Assembly (NCBI GenBank): GCA_005406025.1
Contig: BGZK01000099.1
Coordinates: 372,001 to 436,000 of the forward strand
DNA length: 64,000 nt
Direction of reading: 5' to 3'
From: Eumeta japonica
Lineage: Eukaryota > Arthropoda > Insecta > Lepidoptera > Psychidae
Below, one piece after another: positions 34,859 to 46,180 of the stretch. Under the pieces are notes generated by a model. It searched no databases and had not been told where the DNA came from. It worked only from the letters and a program-made list of their open reading frames with translations. Numbering within the stretch: position 1 is the first letter of the stretch; every line of letters starts with the position of its first letter. The translations under genes were made by a program, and so were the position numbers.

Positions 34859-36278
34859 GTTTTTAATTTCTATTATATATTTTTAAAGAGCGGTCAGAAG
34901 TATTTTTTAAATTTAAAAATGATATTTACGTAAATGTAATTATGTAATTTGCGTAAGTGGTTATCCATAAATTAGTAGAATAATAGTGGAATACATGATT
35001 GACGTGATATAAGCAAACAAACAAGTTATTTAAATTTATATATTCGAAAAAAAAAGTACGTTAATTTCGTTTTCCCACATGTAAAAATGAAAATACATTT
35101 ATAAAATTTCTCATTTAACGATCGTTCATTTATATATTTTATATTTTGACTATCGAAATATTTTTTATATAAATTTGTACGGTATGCGATCAGAAACTGG
35201 GAAACGAATCTTAAAAAAAGTGTATATAACAGTTTTCAAAATTTACTAAGTACGTTAGTGTAACTAAATAAATTGTCCTATTATTATTTAAAATATTTAA
35301 TTTGAATATCCTCTTTAAAAAATCACAAGTGACTCCAAAACAATTTAAATGATATATGTATATATAGATATGAAATTGCTCATAAAAAATGGGCTTAAGT
35401 TTGGGTTATTATTGAGGAATACGCGTAAAAGAAATAAAAAAAATATTACCTCACTATTCACCGTTTTACGTAATCGTTTTTTTTAGATTACAGGTACTCT
35501 ATAAGGAAGATTTTTAAAAGGTAGAATATTTGTGACGAAATAGTGCAAAACTGACTACAAGAACTTATAATTTACCCTTAGGTAGTTTCGGTTTAATTTT
35601 GAAACACCAGTTAGAATGGAGTTTCAAAAAATAGGAAATTACCGGCGGTATCGAAATACTACCAAAATGACCATTTCTATACTATTTGACCGCGTCTGCT
35701 GGTGCAAATAATTTAGTGTTCGGTCAAAAGATGAGTTTGTGGCTCTATATGTAATACGTTTATCAAGAACAAAAAAGGAAAATCAACAGTAAAAAAAGAG
35801 ACCAATAGAAATGATGTTTTTATTTGAGTACTATAGGGTAGTTTAGTATTTTTTTTTTATATTACTGTATTCAAAGCTTTTTTGCTGAATGTAGTGGAAG
35901 AGTTTTTTTTTTTTTTGATAAGTATAAAAAAGCCTGAGTAACGACTTTTTTAAATTGTTAACCAGACAGAGATGGCACTAGTATCCAGTGACGACGTTTT
36001 TTACTAGCGCCGCATAGAACAGTGTTAATCCCGTTTTGCAAGAAAGAGATAGATTTTTGATGGCTTAGTTCATCGCTTTCCTAATCGATTTTAATTTACT
36101 TTTAGCCATCATGCCTAGTCGGCTTACATAATTCACACTATAATAGAGATAATAAAATTTCGTTTATTTCGATGCTTGTCAAAATTGATTTGAATATTGA
36201 AGTTTGGCTCGCCGCTTGGGCCCTTATACACGGAACCTTTCGGTTTTTATCCGTATGTCGAGGCAGGTTTTTTTTAAT
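34859..36278 (+). other. Intron sequence, no recognised feature
   Basis: AT-rich without supported exons. A decayed dispersed-repeat scrap (ACGGAACCTTTCGG near 36230) lies just before the fold-back element. Confidence 0.5.
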
Positions 36279-36568
36279 AACCAGGTTATTGGAGACGCTT
36301 GCCTGCAACATGTATTAACATGCAGCATGCAACCCACCGCTGACCCTCGAATCTGCCTCTCCACTACGAATCTCTATCCAAATGATTGAATATTGATTCC
36401 AGAGGATTGACAGATATCGAACACCTAAGCAAGTGTTATTTATTACTATAATTATCTAATTCGAGGGTCAGCGGTGGGTTGCATGCTGCATGTTAATACA
36501 TGTTGCAGGCAAGCGTCTACTATGGATTTCCGCGAATTAACACCTCATACAATACAACCAGGTTATTG
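36279..36568. mobile_element. Small fold-back element, relative of 23824-24704, with 13-bp flanking repeats
   Basis: Direct copies of AACCAGGTTATTG lie at 36279-36291 and 36556-36568. Between them the left end (GAGACGCTTGCCTGCAAC, CAGCATGCAACCCACC, GACCCTCGAATCTG) is repeated inverted on the right (TTCGAGGGTCAGCGGTGGG, GCAGGCAAGCGTCTAC). The right end carries ~35 bp more (TTCCGCGAATTAACACCTCA), also present in the 24.7-kb copy, so the ends are asymmetric. Confidence 0.7.
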
Positions 36569-37003
36569 ATTCCGATTTGCTAGAGAGTTATAAAAATTAT
36601 AAAAGTATGTAATTTGTTGTTGAAGTATGTAATTTCCATATTGAAAAAAAAACACTTTTTATTTTGTTATGTATTATTAACTTTGAAAACTCATTTCTTT
36701 GATTCCCATGTGGCATACTGAATGATTCAAAACGCATTTTTTTATTATTTTTCATCGTCTTATTTTTTTGACTTAGACACTAAAATATGCGAAACTATAT
36801 TTTTCCATGTTTGTATGGAAAAAATAGAATTTGTAAATAATTCGTGAGTACATTTCTACAGGAAATAAATGTGATATTTGAGGTTATTGAGGTTTTGTAA
36901 AAAAAAAAGACTAGCGTATTTTTTTACCTGTTTTACATGTTAAACATCTGATTTTGTAAAGTTTAAAGGGCCCAGTTTATTTTAAACAGTACTAGCTTCC
37001 GCC
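36569..37003 (+). other. Intron sequence, no recognised feature
   Basis: Low-complexity AT-rich sequence. Confidence 0.5.
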
Positions 37004-37300
37004 CGCAGCTCTGCCCGTGTGGATATCTAATAAATACTTTTTTTATATATCCATCGATCGCGCTATCAATACCGATCTTGTTCCTGCTTTAGATTCCAAT
37101 TCTGGCCCTACTTTTCATGCAGCTTCTCTTCGAAACACATATAACGTAAATAAATAGCGTAAAAACGGAATTAAAACTATCCTATATGTTACTAGGAGGT
37201 ATAAAATATTACCATACCAAATTTCATCAAATTGTATATAGTAGTTTTTGCGGAGTTCGCTAACAAATGCACAGACAGGTAGAGAGATAAAAATTTTAAA
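37004..37300 (+). repeat. Insect dispersed repeat (ACTAGCTTCCGCCCGC... type)
   Basis: It starts ACTAGCTTCCGCCCGCAGC, with TCCTATATGTTACTAGG in the middle and CCAAATTTCATCAAATTG followed by TAGTAGTTTTTGCGGAG near the end. This is the layout of a repeat very common in Lepidoptera. A tail of the same type (CTGACTTTTGCATTTATATATTAGTAAGG) appears separately at about 39510-39540. Confidence 0.55.
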
Positions 37301-40280
37301 AACATTGAATGTTTTCTGGGAACTTTTTTAATACATTTCAGAGTAGTTTTTCTCAAGTATCTTTAAAATACAGATTTTTCTTTTTACTATTTTAATATTT
37401 CTCTTTACTACTTTACAGTGCATGATTCCAACTCACGCTTGTCACTTTTTTTTTTATTTTACATTACAATTATGTAAAAAAAAAATCACGTACATCAATT
37501 CTCGTTCTTGATTCGACAACATTTTTTTGACGTGCACCCACCATAGATTTCTCCGGTCAATCAGTGAATAGTGTTCAATGTCACACAAATTCTTTCCAGT
37601 TGTCGATTAATGCTGCATTTGTCCGTGAGAAGAATGCATGACAGACAGACAGATTCCGTTTAACTATCTACAGAGATACGCGTTTTAGCTGTGAGAGGGC
37701 TTTTAAGATTTGAGAGATAACTTATCGGAGTCTTAACGACTTAGCGATGGCTTTTAGCCTATGTGGGTTGCGTGCGCCTAAAACTACTGGGGTACAAACA
37801 GAACTGAATCACAGTGTTTATTTTTTAAAAGTATAATAACATCATATCCTGTACATTACAAATTGTTTCACTTTTTTACAGGATAATAACTAAAATAATA
37901 ATTTTGAGAATATATTTCTGATTGTTTATTTTTTTAATTCGTCGAACTTAATGTCTATTTTAATGGCTATTTGTAAGGTTTCTTCTCGGTCTTTAAGAAA
38001 TTTTCATAATTAAATGATAAAATAAAATAATTTTCGTGGCTTTGTCCGTGTGTATAGAGTATATTTTTTTCCATATTTTACTCTGAACTCATTCTAGTCT
38101 TACTTTACAATCCCATCACGTTCTCATTTTAATCTTGATTTCAGTTGAAGTTCTGGTTCCTATTTTGGTTTCGCTGTCGATGCTGTTCACGATGACCGTT
38201 CATATTCGGAGTCATTAAATTCTATCTTATGTGTTCCTCTATGACATAAAAATACATCCGAGCCGTATTAAACTCTAATCGAAAGGCTACGCAAAAAATG
38301 TACAAACCCATATTCGCATTATGGGTTTGTATTTTTTTTTGTCTACACGTTCAAGTGAAAATGCCCACAAAATTAAATGATGCTTCTGCAGTTTAAATAA
38401 TAAAAACTAATACATGGACAGCCTAAATAACATTCTGCTGGGCGCGAATCTTCTATGAGAAGGGGTTTGTATTTTTAATTTTTTGTGGTTGTACCCGATT
38501 ATAATCAACTATGATGGATTGACAATTTCCACATCATTCAGGTTTTAGAGGTAGTTGATGATGGGGCCCTTTATCATTATCATTACAACTTTCTCTAACG
38601 ATTTATTACCAGGTCCGTACTCGCATGAGGCTTCAATGTTTCTAAGACCAAAATTATATCAGACTTTTTCCATTTGTAATATCCAGTTATCTTCTTCAGA
38701 ATGTAGTTCTTGGGCCATAAAGTCATTGATTTCAAAGTTCAGTTACATTAGACTTTTAAAACAGCGATTGGAAAAAAACAGGCATCGAAAAGAAACTCTT
38801 TCTTTACGCGACTGCACAACAAAAAGGAGTATTATGTTTTTGGTTATTTAAATAAACCGTGAGAGAATGTTGTAAATGATCTCACGAATAATATTTCACA
38901 CATAAATTTGGACCTTGCCAAATTTTCTTTTGATATCAATCAAGGAACGACAAATTGTAAGAGCTGCAAAAAAATCTCTATTCGCTACAATAGAGGCAAT
39001 TGTGATCTGTTCTAGAAAACGGTTTTGCCTGACATATCATATTTAATCGGCCCGTTTGCGGAGGCCCCGTTTAGAAGCCCGTATATTCTGACGTGTCATA
39101 GTTAACATCACTTATTACCTTATTATTTTGCCATACGTTGCTTGTCTACAGTTCAGCGGAAGAAGCGTTGTCAACATATGGGCAATCTGTTTTAATCGAA
39201 TCGGAATACTAGTTATTGCCCAGGCTTTTGCTCCTATAGGATTCATATTTAATTTCTGCATTTTGAAAATACTTTATGTTTTACGAAAAATCGATCCTGG
39301 TTCTGCTATTGTTACTGTTTCCTATTTCAATGCCGTTTCCGATCACGGTATATCGAATAACATAAAATCATGGTTTTTATATTTACTTATTTTATTCCTA
39401 TCAAGATACTATAATAAAAAGATAAAAGTACCTCATTTTAATCTTATACACTAAAATTTGCTGAAGTCTCCAAACCGTCAAGAACGATACAAACACACAT
39501 ACAAAAAAAACTGACTTTTGCATTTATATATTAGTAAGGTTAAGATAATTTCACTAAAATCATCAATTGTTAAAAAATTACTTTTCGGGCGACTACAAAT
39601 ATAATTTAAATACAATTTCAATTACTAATAGTAGTGAATTAAGCAGTTTTCTTACGAAATCAAAGACATGAATCAGGACGATCGGTGCTTAAAGGTCATC
39701 AAAATATGCATTCGTATTAAGGCATTAGAAAAGGTTCTAAAGTTTAAATAATACAAAAGAGGGAACCAGAGAGGAACCTGCATCACAATGAATAATTGTT
39801 TAATGAAAGCGATAAACTTTGTCTTGAATTGTTTATTGTTGATAGTAATATATTAATGCAAAAGACAGTGTGTTTATTTACGTGATTTGTTTCGTCGCTT
39901 CCTGTGGGTTTCGGTGAAATTTCGGAATATTATAAACCCTGTTAGTATAGATTAATTTTTATCTCTTTACTTCCGAAAAAAAATTATAAATCCTTTTACT
40001 ATTCATGGCAAACCTATTTTACAGCCTCGGATAAAAGTTGGTGGAATGTTAAAAAACTTATCCTTAGTAAACCAACTTCGTCGATCTCCCCAAGATATGC
40101 AGCACAGCTAATTATACCCTTAAACATATAACATTCATAATTAAAGAGTACTTAAACTTTTTAAGGCAAGCGTTACAGTAAATTCTGCAGAACTTTCATT
40201 GGCATGCTGAAGTTTTTAACATAGCCTTCCCTATAGTGAGACAGTTTATGAGTGGGACAATAATATCCAAATGTATATTA
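37301..40280 (+). other. Intron sequence, no recognised gene
   Basis: Contains a 11-bp-arm hairpin TACAAACCCAT/ATGGGTTTGTA (38301-38331), a GATCC-type tract (about 38140-38200) and a repeat tail (about 39510-39540). Open + frames at 38555-38851 and 39128-39454 show no domain, and their composition does not set them apart from background. Confidence 0.45.
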
Positions 40281-40425
40281 CGATCCCCGTAATCCACATT
40301 ATCAGACCCTGATCCGCATTGGATCAGCGTGGAGGCTGTGGTCTTAACGTCCAAGACCTTCAATTTGAAACACGTAAAGGGATTATTGGAGGGTGTATGC
40401 CTCAGCAGTGGGACTATTAAAACTT
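40281..40425 (+). repeat. SINE 3' part
   Basis: GATCCCCGTAATCCACATT and TTGGATCAGCGTGGAGGC lead to GGAGGGTGTATGCCTCAGCA and GTGGGACTATTAAAAC. The last ~35 bp match the ends of the SINEs at 45690-45940 and 53036-53272. The tRNA-like head is not recognisable here. Confidence 0.6.
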
Positions 40426-42238
40426 AATCCGATACAAAGACAATAAAAAATACGGATCACAGATACTATGAACATAAGAAAACGTATTTGTCGAGATGTC
40501 TAAGGCGAGGTACTGACAGTTTATTGGATCGCTGTCAAGAAGCAATCACTTTCTCTTCATTTATTTCTTTAACTAGCTTTCCACACGCCGCTACCCTCGC
40601 GTGGAATTGGATCTGTCACATAAAAGAAATATCACAACTAAACCCACTCCCCTAATCTACCGATCTACCTACAGGCATTTGCAACTAGCAATTATTATTT
40701 TCCTTGTAACTTGTCAAGTTAGATCTTTAAATGTGGATAACTTATTTCCTGACATCCGATGTGAATGAAATAGAATTTATCCTGTTTTGAGCTAAACTCT
40801 TTCAGGCCATGAAAATCGCATTAAAATCTGTTCAATGATTTCAGAAATGTATACAAACAGTCAAATAGACAGGCAAAAAAAATTAAAATTATGGATTTCT
40901 TTTATATAATTTTTCTCTTATTATTCTCTCTTCATTTTTTATACATACTTTCAAGTACGGACACACCGGTTTCTTTTATTTTATATATTGTATATATATG
41001 TTATATATTAATGGACGCTATAATAAAATGATTCAAAAAACGTATGACACATTTTTTAAAGATTTTTACAGTACGAGAAAGATCCGACATATAATTGTGT
41101 CGCATGCTTTAAGCTATTTCTGAAAAAAAAAGTAAGCGATGAATCATTTTCGAAGTAAATTTTGATCACCAAAATATATAATTATATTCTATAGCGAATA
41201 AATAATTTAATTATATGAAGGCGTTTTTCATTTAACGGAATCAATTCGTTGTAAAACGGGTTAATTAATTTAGCTACTTATTCTGTTTTTATTCAGAGTA
41301 TTTGGTTTCGACATTTAGATTCGGTCGTAACTACGATAGAGTTGTCGATTTTCGACTAAGTATATCTAAATCGGTCGGTTCGAGGAATCGCCTTAATAGC
41401 ACTATAACAGCACTGTCACTTTTCGACTATCTCTGAATCGGTCAGTGGCAGACGGTGTGAGGTGTCGCCTTAAAAAACTGCATAATAAATACGCGTCGCA
41501 ATGATTGTATGTTGATGCACGAGTCGAGGCATCGATTGTAATTGCTTTATAGAGATTTATCAATCCGGAAACGTTGTACAGACGCGCAAGGCCAATGAAT
41601 CATCATTTTTTCATGTTATTGTTATTGTTTTTGCCGGATATTTGTTTAAATATTAATTTTAATGTAAATATCGATATTTGTATACCGATATCGATATACC
41701 CGAGAATCAACTCAGGACTTGATAAGAAACATATTAGCAACACGATTTTGGTGTTTATAATCACTTATATGTCTGCCAAATTATTACTTATATAAGTGCA
41801 AGTTTTACGACTAGACGTCTGAATAGATTTCATTATCAGTAAATGGGTTACGACCTGCATTAGCATTTAATCTTTTCTTTTTATGACGCACTCCAAAGTT
41901 AATCAAGTAAATAGACAGTAATATCTATTTCTATTCAAATTCAATATTACTTTTTCTATTAACTTAACATTTTATATAGCCGTTGATGTATGACAGGGTG
42001 AAAAGCAAAAAAGCTTACGGTGAGTCTTGTATAACATTGCAGAATTCGTAAAAGTCAGAATAAATATAACCATAAAAAAAAACATTCGACGTATAAACAG
42101 ACAGAAAAGGCCTAAAGTAGAAACGTTATTGGTTGCTTTAAAAAAATATTGAGACCTTCTCCAAAATAGAACGATACGATTAGTACGATATAAAACGTGT
42201 ATATTATCCGAATAATATTATACATATAATAATCACGC
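40426..42238 (+). other. Intron sequence, no recognised gene
   Basis: Mostly AT-rich. The only structure seen is the imperfect tandem duplication at 41330-41475. Confidence 0.5.
41330..41475. repeat. Two imperfect ~70-bp tandem units
   Basis: TTTTCGACTAAGTATATCTAAATCGGTCGG...ATCGCCTTAA (first unit) is echoed by TTTTCGACTATCTCTGAATCGGTCAG...GTCGCCTTAA (second unit). Substantial divergence points to an old duplication. Confidence 0.5.
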
Positions 42239-42470
42239 CTATTTACTAGAAGGGTGGTATATATCTTTGCGTATGTCTCTTGCTTCGCTCACATCCATCA
42301 ATCGTTTCACGCAGGCTCGTCGGTTTGGGGCCCTTAAAATTTGGCCCTCACTTAATATGCCGCCAATTTCATCTGCATAATATTTTCCAGGGCGACCCTT
42401 TTCCACCCTTCCATTACACACGTTCGCTCTATAGATTTGTTTTGTGGATCTACTTTCGTTCATCCTTGAT
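42239..42470 (-). pseudogene. RTE-like LINE relic, C-terminal end of the reverse-transcriptase ORF
   Basis: The minus-strand frame (NESRSTKQIYRAN, GRVEKGRPGKYYADEIGGIL, RRACVKRLMDVSEARDI) matches the conserved C-terminal tail of a very common lepidopteran RTE-type endonuclease/reverse-transcriptase ORF. Only this tail remains. The upstream LRWFGH-type segment is absent or scrambled. A second relic lies at 54690-55510. Confidence 0.65.
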
Positions 42471-42689
42471 GGTCAAACGAGCTTGAAACCCGTACTTTTT
42501 TTGGTTTTGGGTATGGAACATAAAAAGATATTTAGCAGTGGCTATCTACTGTCAACAGCCATCGTAATGAGCAGTCTCGGAAGACGTTCCCAAATTGCCC
42601 ATCAAAGGATTATGGTGAAAATGCAGGAGAAAAATAAGGAGAAGCGCTTGAAATAGACGTTTCTCGATTCTAAGAATCTATTCTGAGTA

Positions 42690-43080
42690 TTTTTATCGTG
42701 ACGACCTTTGTGCGTTAACCGCCGCACGACCGACGTGAATCGCTCGATTCGTTCAAGAGATATCGTCGATAAAAGAAATAGAATCAAACGGTATATTTTT
42801 TAGGATATTTCAAAAACAACTTGAATTCTGAAATTTAAACCACTAGAATTCAACAAACTGCAAACTCCGTTGAAATTCATTTATCATTTCGAATGATATT
42901 GTTCCAAAAGATTATCCATAAGCGATTCCCTTCTCCTTTTGCCCTTCAAACTAAAATAAATTTGAGCTTAAAAAGCTTAAAAAACGCTAAGCTCAACTTA
43001 ATATTTTTGAGCTCTCCGACTTAGAAAATATAAAGCGCAAGTTTTGGCGCTGGCGTGGCTGAAAAGTTTTCAAATTTTTT
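42690..43080 (+). repeat. Partial second copy of the 9046-9960 repeat
   Basis: It shares CGATTCGTTCAAGAGATATCGT and the AGCTTAAAAAGCTTAAAAAACG / TTTTTGAGCTCTCCGA region, in the same order as the 9-kb copy. It lacks the GT tract. Confidence 0.45.
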
Positions 43081-43495
43081 TATTTCTTTGATATCTACAG
43101 TATTCTACATCTATACTGACTGCTGTATAAATCCCCAAGTTCTGTTTGTACATGCAATTTTATTTTTAATTAATATTCGTTTTATGACCTCAATTCTAAA
43201 ATTTTTTTCTATCTGTCTGTCCTTTCACAACTTAAGAATGGTATGAACGATCTAGATGAAAATTGGCATACTGTAAAACAGTAAAAACATGTAATTACGC
43301 AAATGATGGGCTATATATTATGCTGATAAAGTGTCTGTCTTTTTGTTATTTTGGCTAGACACCGTGACGATATAGGAATGAAATTGAATTTTATATAGAG
43401 ATTGATTATTATCTAAAATAAGAGATAGGGTATTAAAAAAAAGTGTTGTTAACTTTTAATTTATGCCCTGCGAAGCGGTCGGGCAACGTCTAGTA
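43081..43495 (+). repeat. Dispersed repeat ending GCGAAGCGGTCGGGCAACG
   Basis: TATCTGTCTGTCC, then GATCTAGATGAAAATTGGCATA, and finally CCTGCGAAGCGGTCGGGCAACGTCTAGTA resemble the body and end of repeats often seen in Lepidoptera. The boundaries are approximate. Confidence 0.4.
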
Positions 43496-45689
43496 GAGTA
43501 TGAAAGTAGAAAAAAAAATAAGAAATACTTCGAAATGTGTTTAAAGCACAGAAGGAGTGTACTCGAATACACAATTTTCTTTTAATTCTTTAAGCAAAAG
43601 GGAATCACAAAAGTGGAAAATATTGCGTCCGACGATATAATTTTATTTCGTTCAATCTCTGCTATGCTTCGAGATTTAGTACCCGTATATTCGAATTCAA
43701 TAACTGCCCACTTTATATTGTACGAGAAATTGCACCTCTATTGGACCAATAAGGCATAATTGGATAAGTATCTATATATAGATGTAGTAAAGATTTTTTT
43801 TAGGGACACCTATAGGAATTGTCGATGGTTGTAAATTATTACATATATAGACAAATATACTTACGCCGTGGCGGTCTCTTAGAGGGCTAGGCAGATGTCA
43901 CATCCCTCCATATACGGTGAACCTGACACGTCCACAGCTTCGTGCATGAATGTTTATTTTTCAGCACCATTTTCAGTAGGTCGCCTATTCGACTGACATG
44001 CATTTTCTAAGGACGTCAAGGATAGTTACTACCCTTTTTTTATCTCTATCTGATCATTTTAAATGCCTTCTACTTCATTGTTATTTTTGCTAAAGAGTAG
44101 AAGATTTTCTTTAAAAAATTTATAGAAAGTGGTCTTGAAATTTATAGGAAATTGTCACAATTGCAAAACCCGAATTTCACTTCAAAATAATATTGAGCTG
44201 AAATCAATGCAATACATTATGAAAAAGGCGAATCTAATAAAAGTCGTATTGCGACATAAAAAAAGGTTTTGAATTATACAGCCTCGTAAAGAAAGGCTTT
44301 TCGGCAAAAATAAGGTTAAGTGAGAACACGCCTCTTTTACGATTTCTTTTGATTTTGATGTACATTGTAGATCATTCCATTGGATGGTTGAGAAATTTTA
44401 ATTAATACAATTAATACAATAATTTCAATTAATATAACATACTGACATTCATATTATCATGATACTCAAAATTCCTAGGCAACGAATATTTCTCCACATT
44501 TTATATATTTACTGCTATTTATGCAAGAGAAGTAATTTTACACCGGTTATTGTTAATTTGTCATTCTTTTATCAACCTGTATTGCTGAGGGAGACCTCTG
44601 TTTACTCTGGTACGAGGAAGACCTCTTAAACATGTATTTTGTAGAGGGACAACATTGTAAAGTTTACCGTTTAATAAATTAATGAAATAATATAACTTCG
44701 ACATAAATAAAAATATTGCTCCATATAAGATCAGCTGTTTAATTGGAATTTTCTTTTTATGGATGCAAATACAAACAGTGTTTGCATCTATACTAACCAA
44801 ACCCCATTTCAATGGAGTGTGTCACATCAACTTTAAAATTTAGGGACTACTATATACACCAATAGTGTATATACCGAATATGTTGTGTAGCGTGAACATA
44901 TTAAGAAAAATGTTTGGTTAAAAATGAAGGGGAAAGTTTCACGTTCTCATGCGAGGATGCAAAGCTTCCACCCACTTCTTACCAAATCTTACTAAGTCAG
45001 AAATATTGACCCTATTTAATAAACTGGCACTTAAAGGATTTATTATTGAACATTATTAACGTAATTTATGGTACGAAATAATCAGATGGCACACAGAATG
45101 CATTTTCTCGTGGTGGTCGTTCGTTGGATCGTTCCGCGTGAATTTCAACCGTCAATTCACAAAACGGTAATCCATTGATGAATAAATTAGAAAATCTTTT
45201 AACTATTTCCATTGAAACTATGCAATGGACGCTAGCAAATGAAGCTTGATTTCGTTTTCCTTCAATTCGCGCGATTTGGATAAAAGTCGGCATAGTAACC
45301 AATAGTTCGGATTGTAAAACGAGTAATTATTAAACAAAAAAATTGATTGATGATATAATTATTAACATTACAGTTGGGTTGAAAATTGATTTTCAAGATT
45401 CAAATGTCAATCATCGATATACACAATATGATGTACGTTTGTTTCCGAGTAAATTTCGTTTTTTGCTTAATGTTTTACTACTAAAAAAAATGTCTACATT
45501 TAACTGAACTTACTGAAAAATCGGTAAATAAAACAAATGATCGTACTAATATTAATGTTGAATCGTGATATTAATAAAAAATTATCAATGCTTATAGCTC
45601 AGAATGAAGAGGCGACTTCACTGTGTTACTTATCCTCCTATTTATGTAGTGCTCGTATCTAATATAGTGTACCTTTACAAACATATAAA
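43496..45689 (+). other. Intron sequence, no recognised gene
   Basis: A somewhat GC-richer patch at 43860-44010 and an open minus-strand frame at 45302-45066 were examined. Neither gives a recognisable domain. Confidence 0.45.
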
Positions 45690-45940
45690 AGGCTTTGTTG
45701 GCTCAGCGATTAAGAGTGTTGTTTTACAACCACACGAGGTACTGGGTTTGATCGATGATCGCCAAGTGACTGATAAGTTTTTAGGTTAAGCCAAATCAAA
45801 CCATTCACAGATGCATTCATGTCGTGGTGCCAACGGTCGCTAGCAGCGTCCATCACGCATCAGAACAGCCCCTCAAAATGAAATAGTAGATTGCGGGATA
45901 CCTCAGTGGGATGTTGAAAACCCGACAAGACAACCTAAAA
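45690..45940 (+). repeat. tRNA-derived SINE
   Basis: A-box-like TTGGCTCAGCG (45698-45708) and B-box-like GGTTTGATC (45745-45753) lie in tRNA-like spacing. They are followed by a tRNA-unrelated body and an end with GGATACCTCAGTGGGATGTTGAAAAC, similar to the other SINE ends in the window. An A-rich tail follows (from about 45937). Confidence 0.65.
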
Positions 45941-45954
45941 AAAATCAAAAATAA

Positions 45955-46065
45955 AAATCGTAATTATTTTGTCTCGTAGATCAAAATCATTATTACACTT
46001 GAAATATGTCATCACTGTATTCTTGTGACATTGAAATTACCACCCATCCCAAATGCTCAATCACT
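45955..46065 (-). repeat. 3' end fragment of the same LINE family as 51285-52500
   Basis: ATTACACTTGAAATATGTCA, TTGTGACATTGAAATTAC and CACCCATCCCAAATGCTCAA align with ATTACACTTGAAATGCGTCA, ACATTAACATTACTACCCAT and TCCACATGCTGATTAAC at 51325-51396. It is a short, 5'-truncated insertion directly beside the SINE. Confidence 0.55.
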
Positions 46066-46134
46066 TTATACAAATCTGAGCATCCCTTTGGCTTGTAGTT
46101 ACTGCGTATAAGAGGGCATCCACTATTCATGTGA

Positions 46135-46180
46135 GGCAATTTTGGCAATTTTGGCGACTTTGGCGATTTTGGCAATTTTT
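46135..46180. repeat. 9-bp minisatellite, about five units (TTTTGGCAA / TTTGGCGA type)
   Basis: GGCAATTTT, GGCAATTTT, GGCGACTTT, GGCGATTTT, GGCAATTTT follow each other without gaps. The 9-bp period keeps the antisense frame open (repeating Pro-Lys-Leu/Ser), but no gene context supports coding. Confidence 0.8.

Noticed and set aside
38555..38851. 98-codon + frame
   Set aside because: No recognisable motif and composition like the flanking intron. An antisense reading also gave only scattered stops and no family.
39128..39454. 108-codon + frame with hydrophobic stretches that could be read as membrane segments
   Set aside because: Phe/Ile/Leu richness follows from AT-rich DNA. There is no domain, splice context or codon signal.
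45066..45302. 78-codon minus-strand frame with reasonable composition
   Set aside because: No similarity I recognise and no neighbouring exons. It may be repeat-derived.
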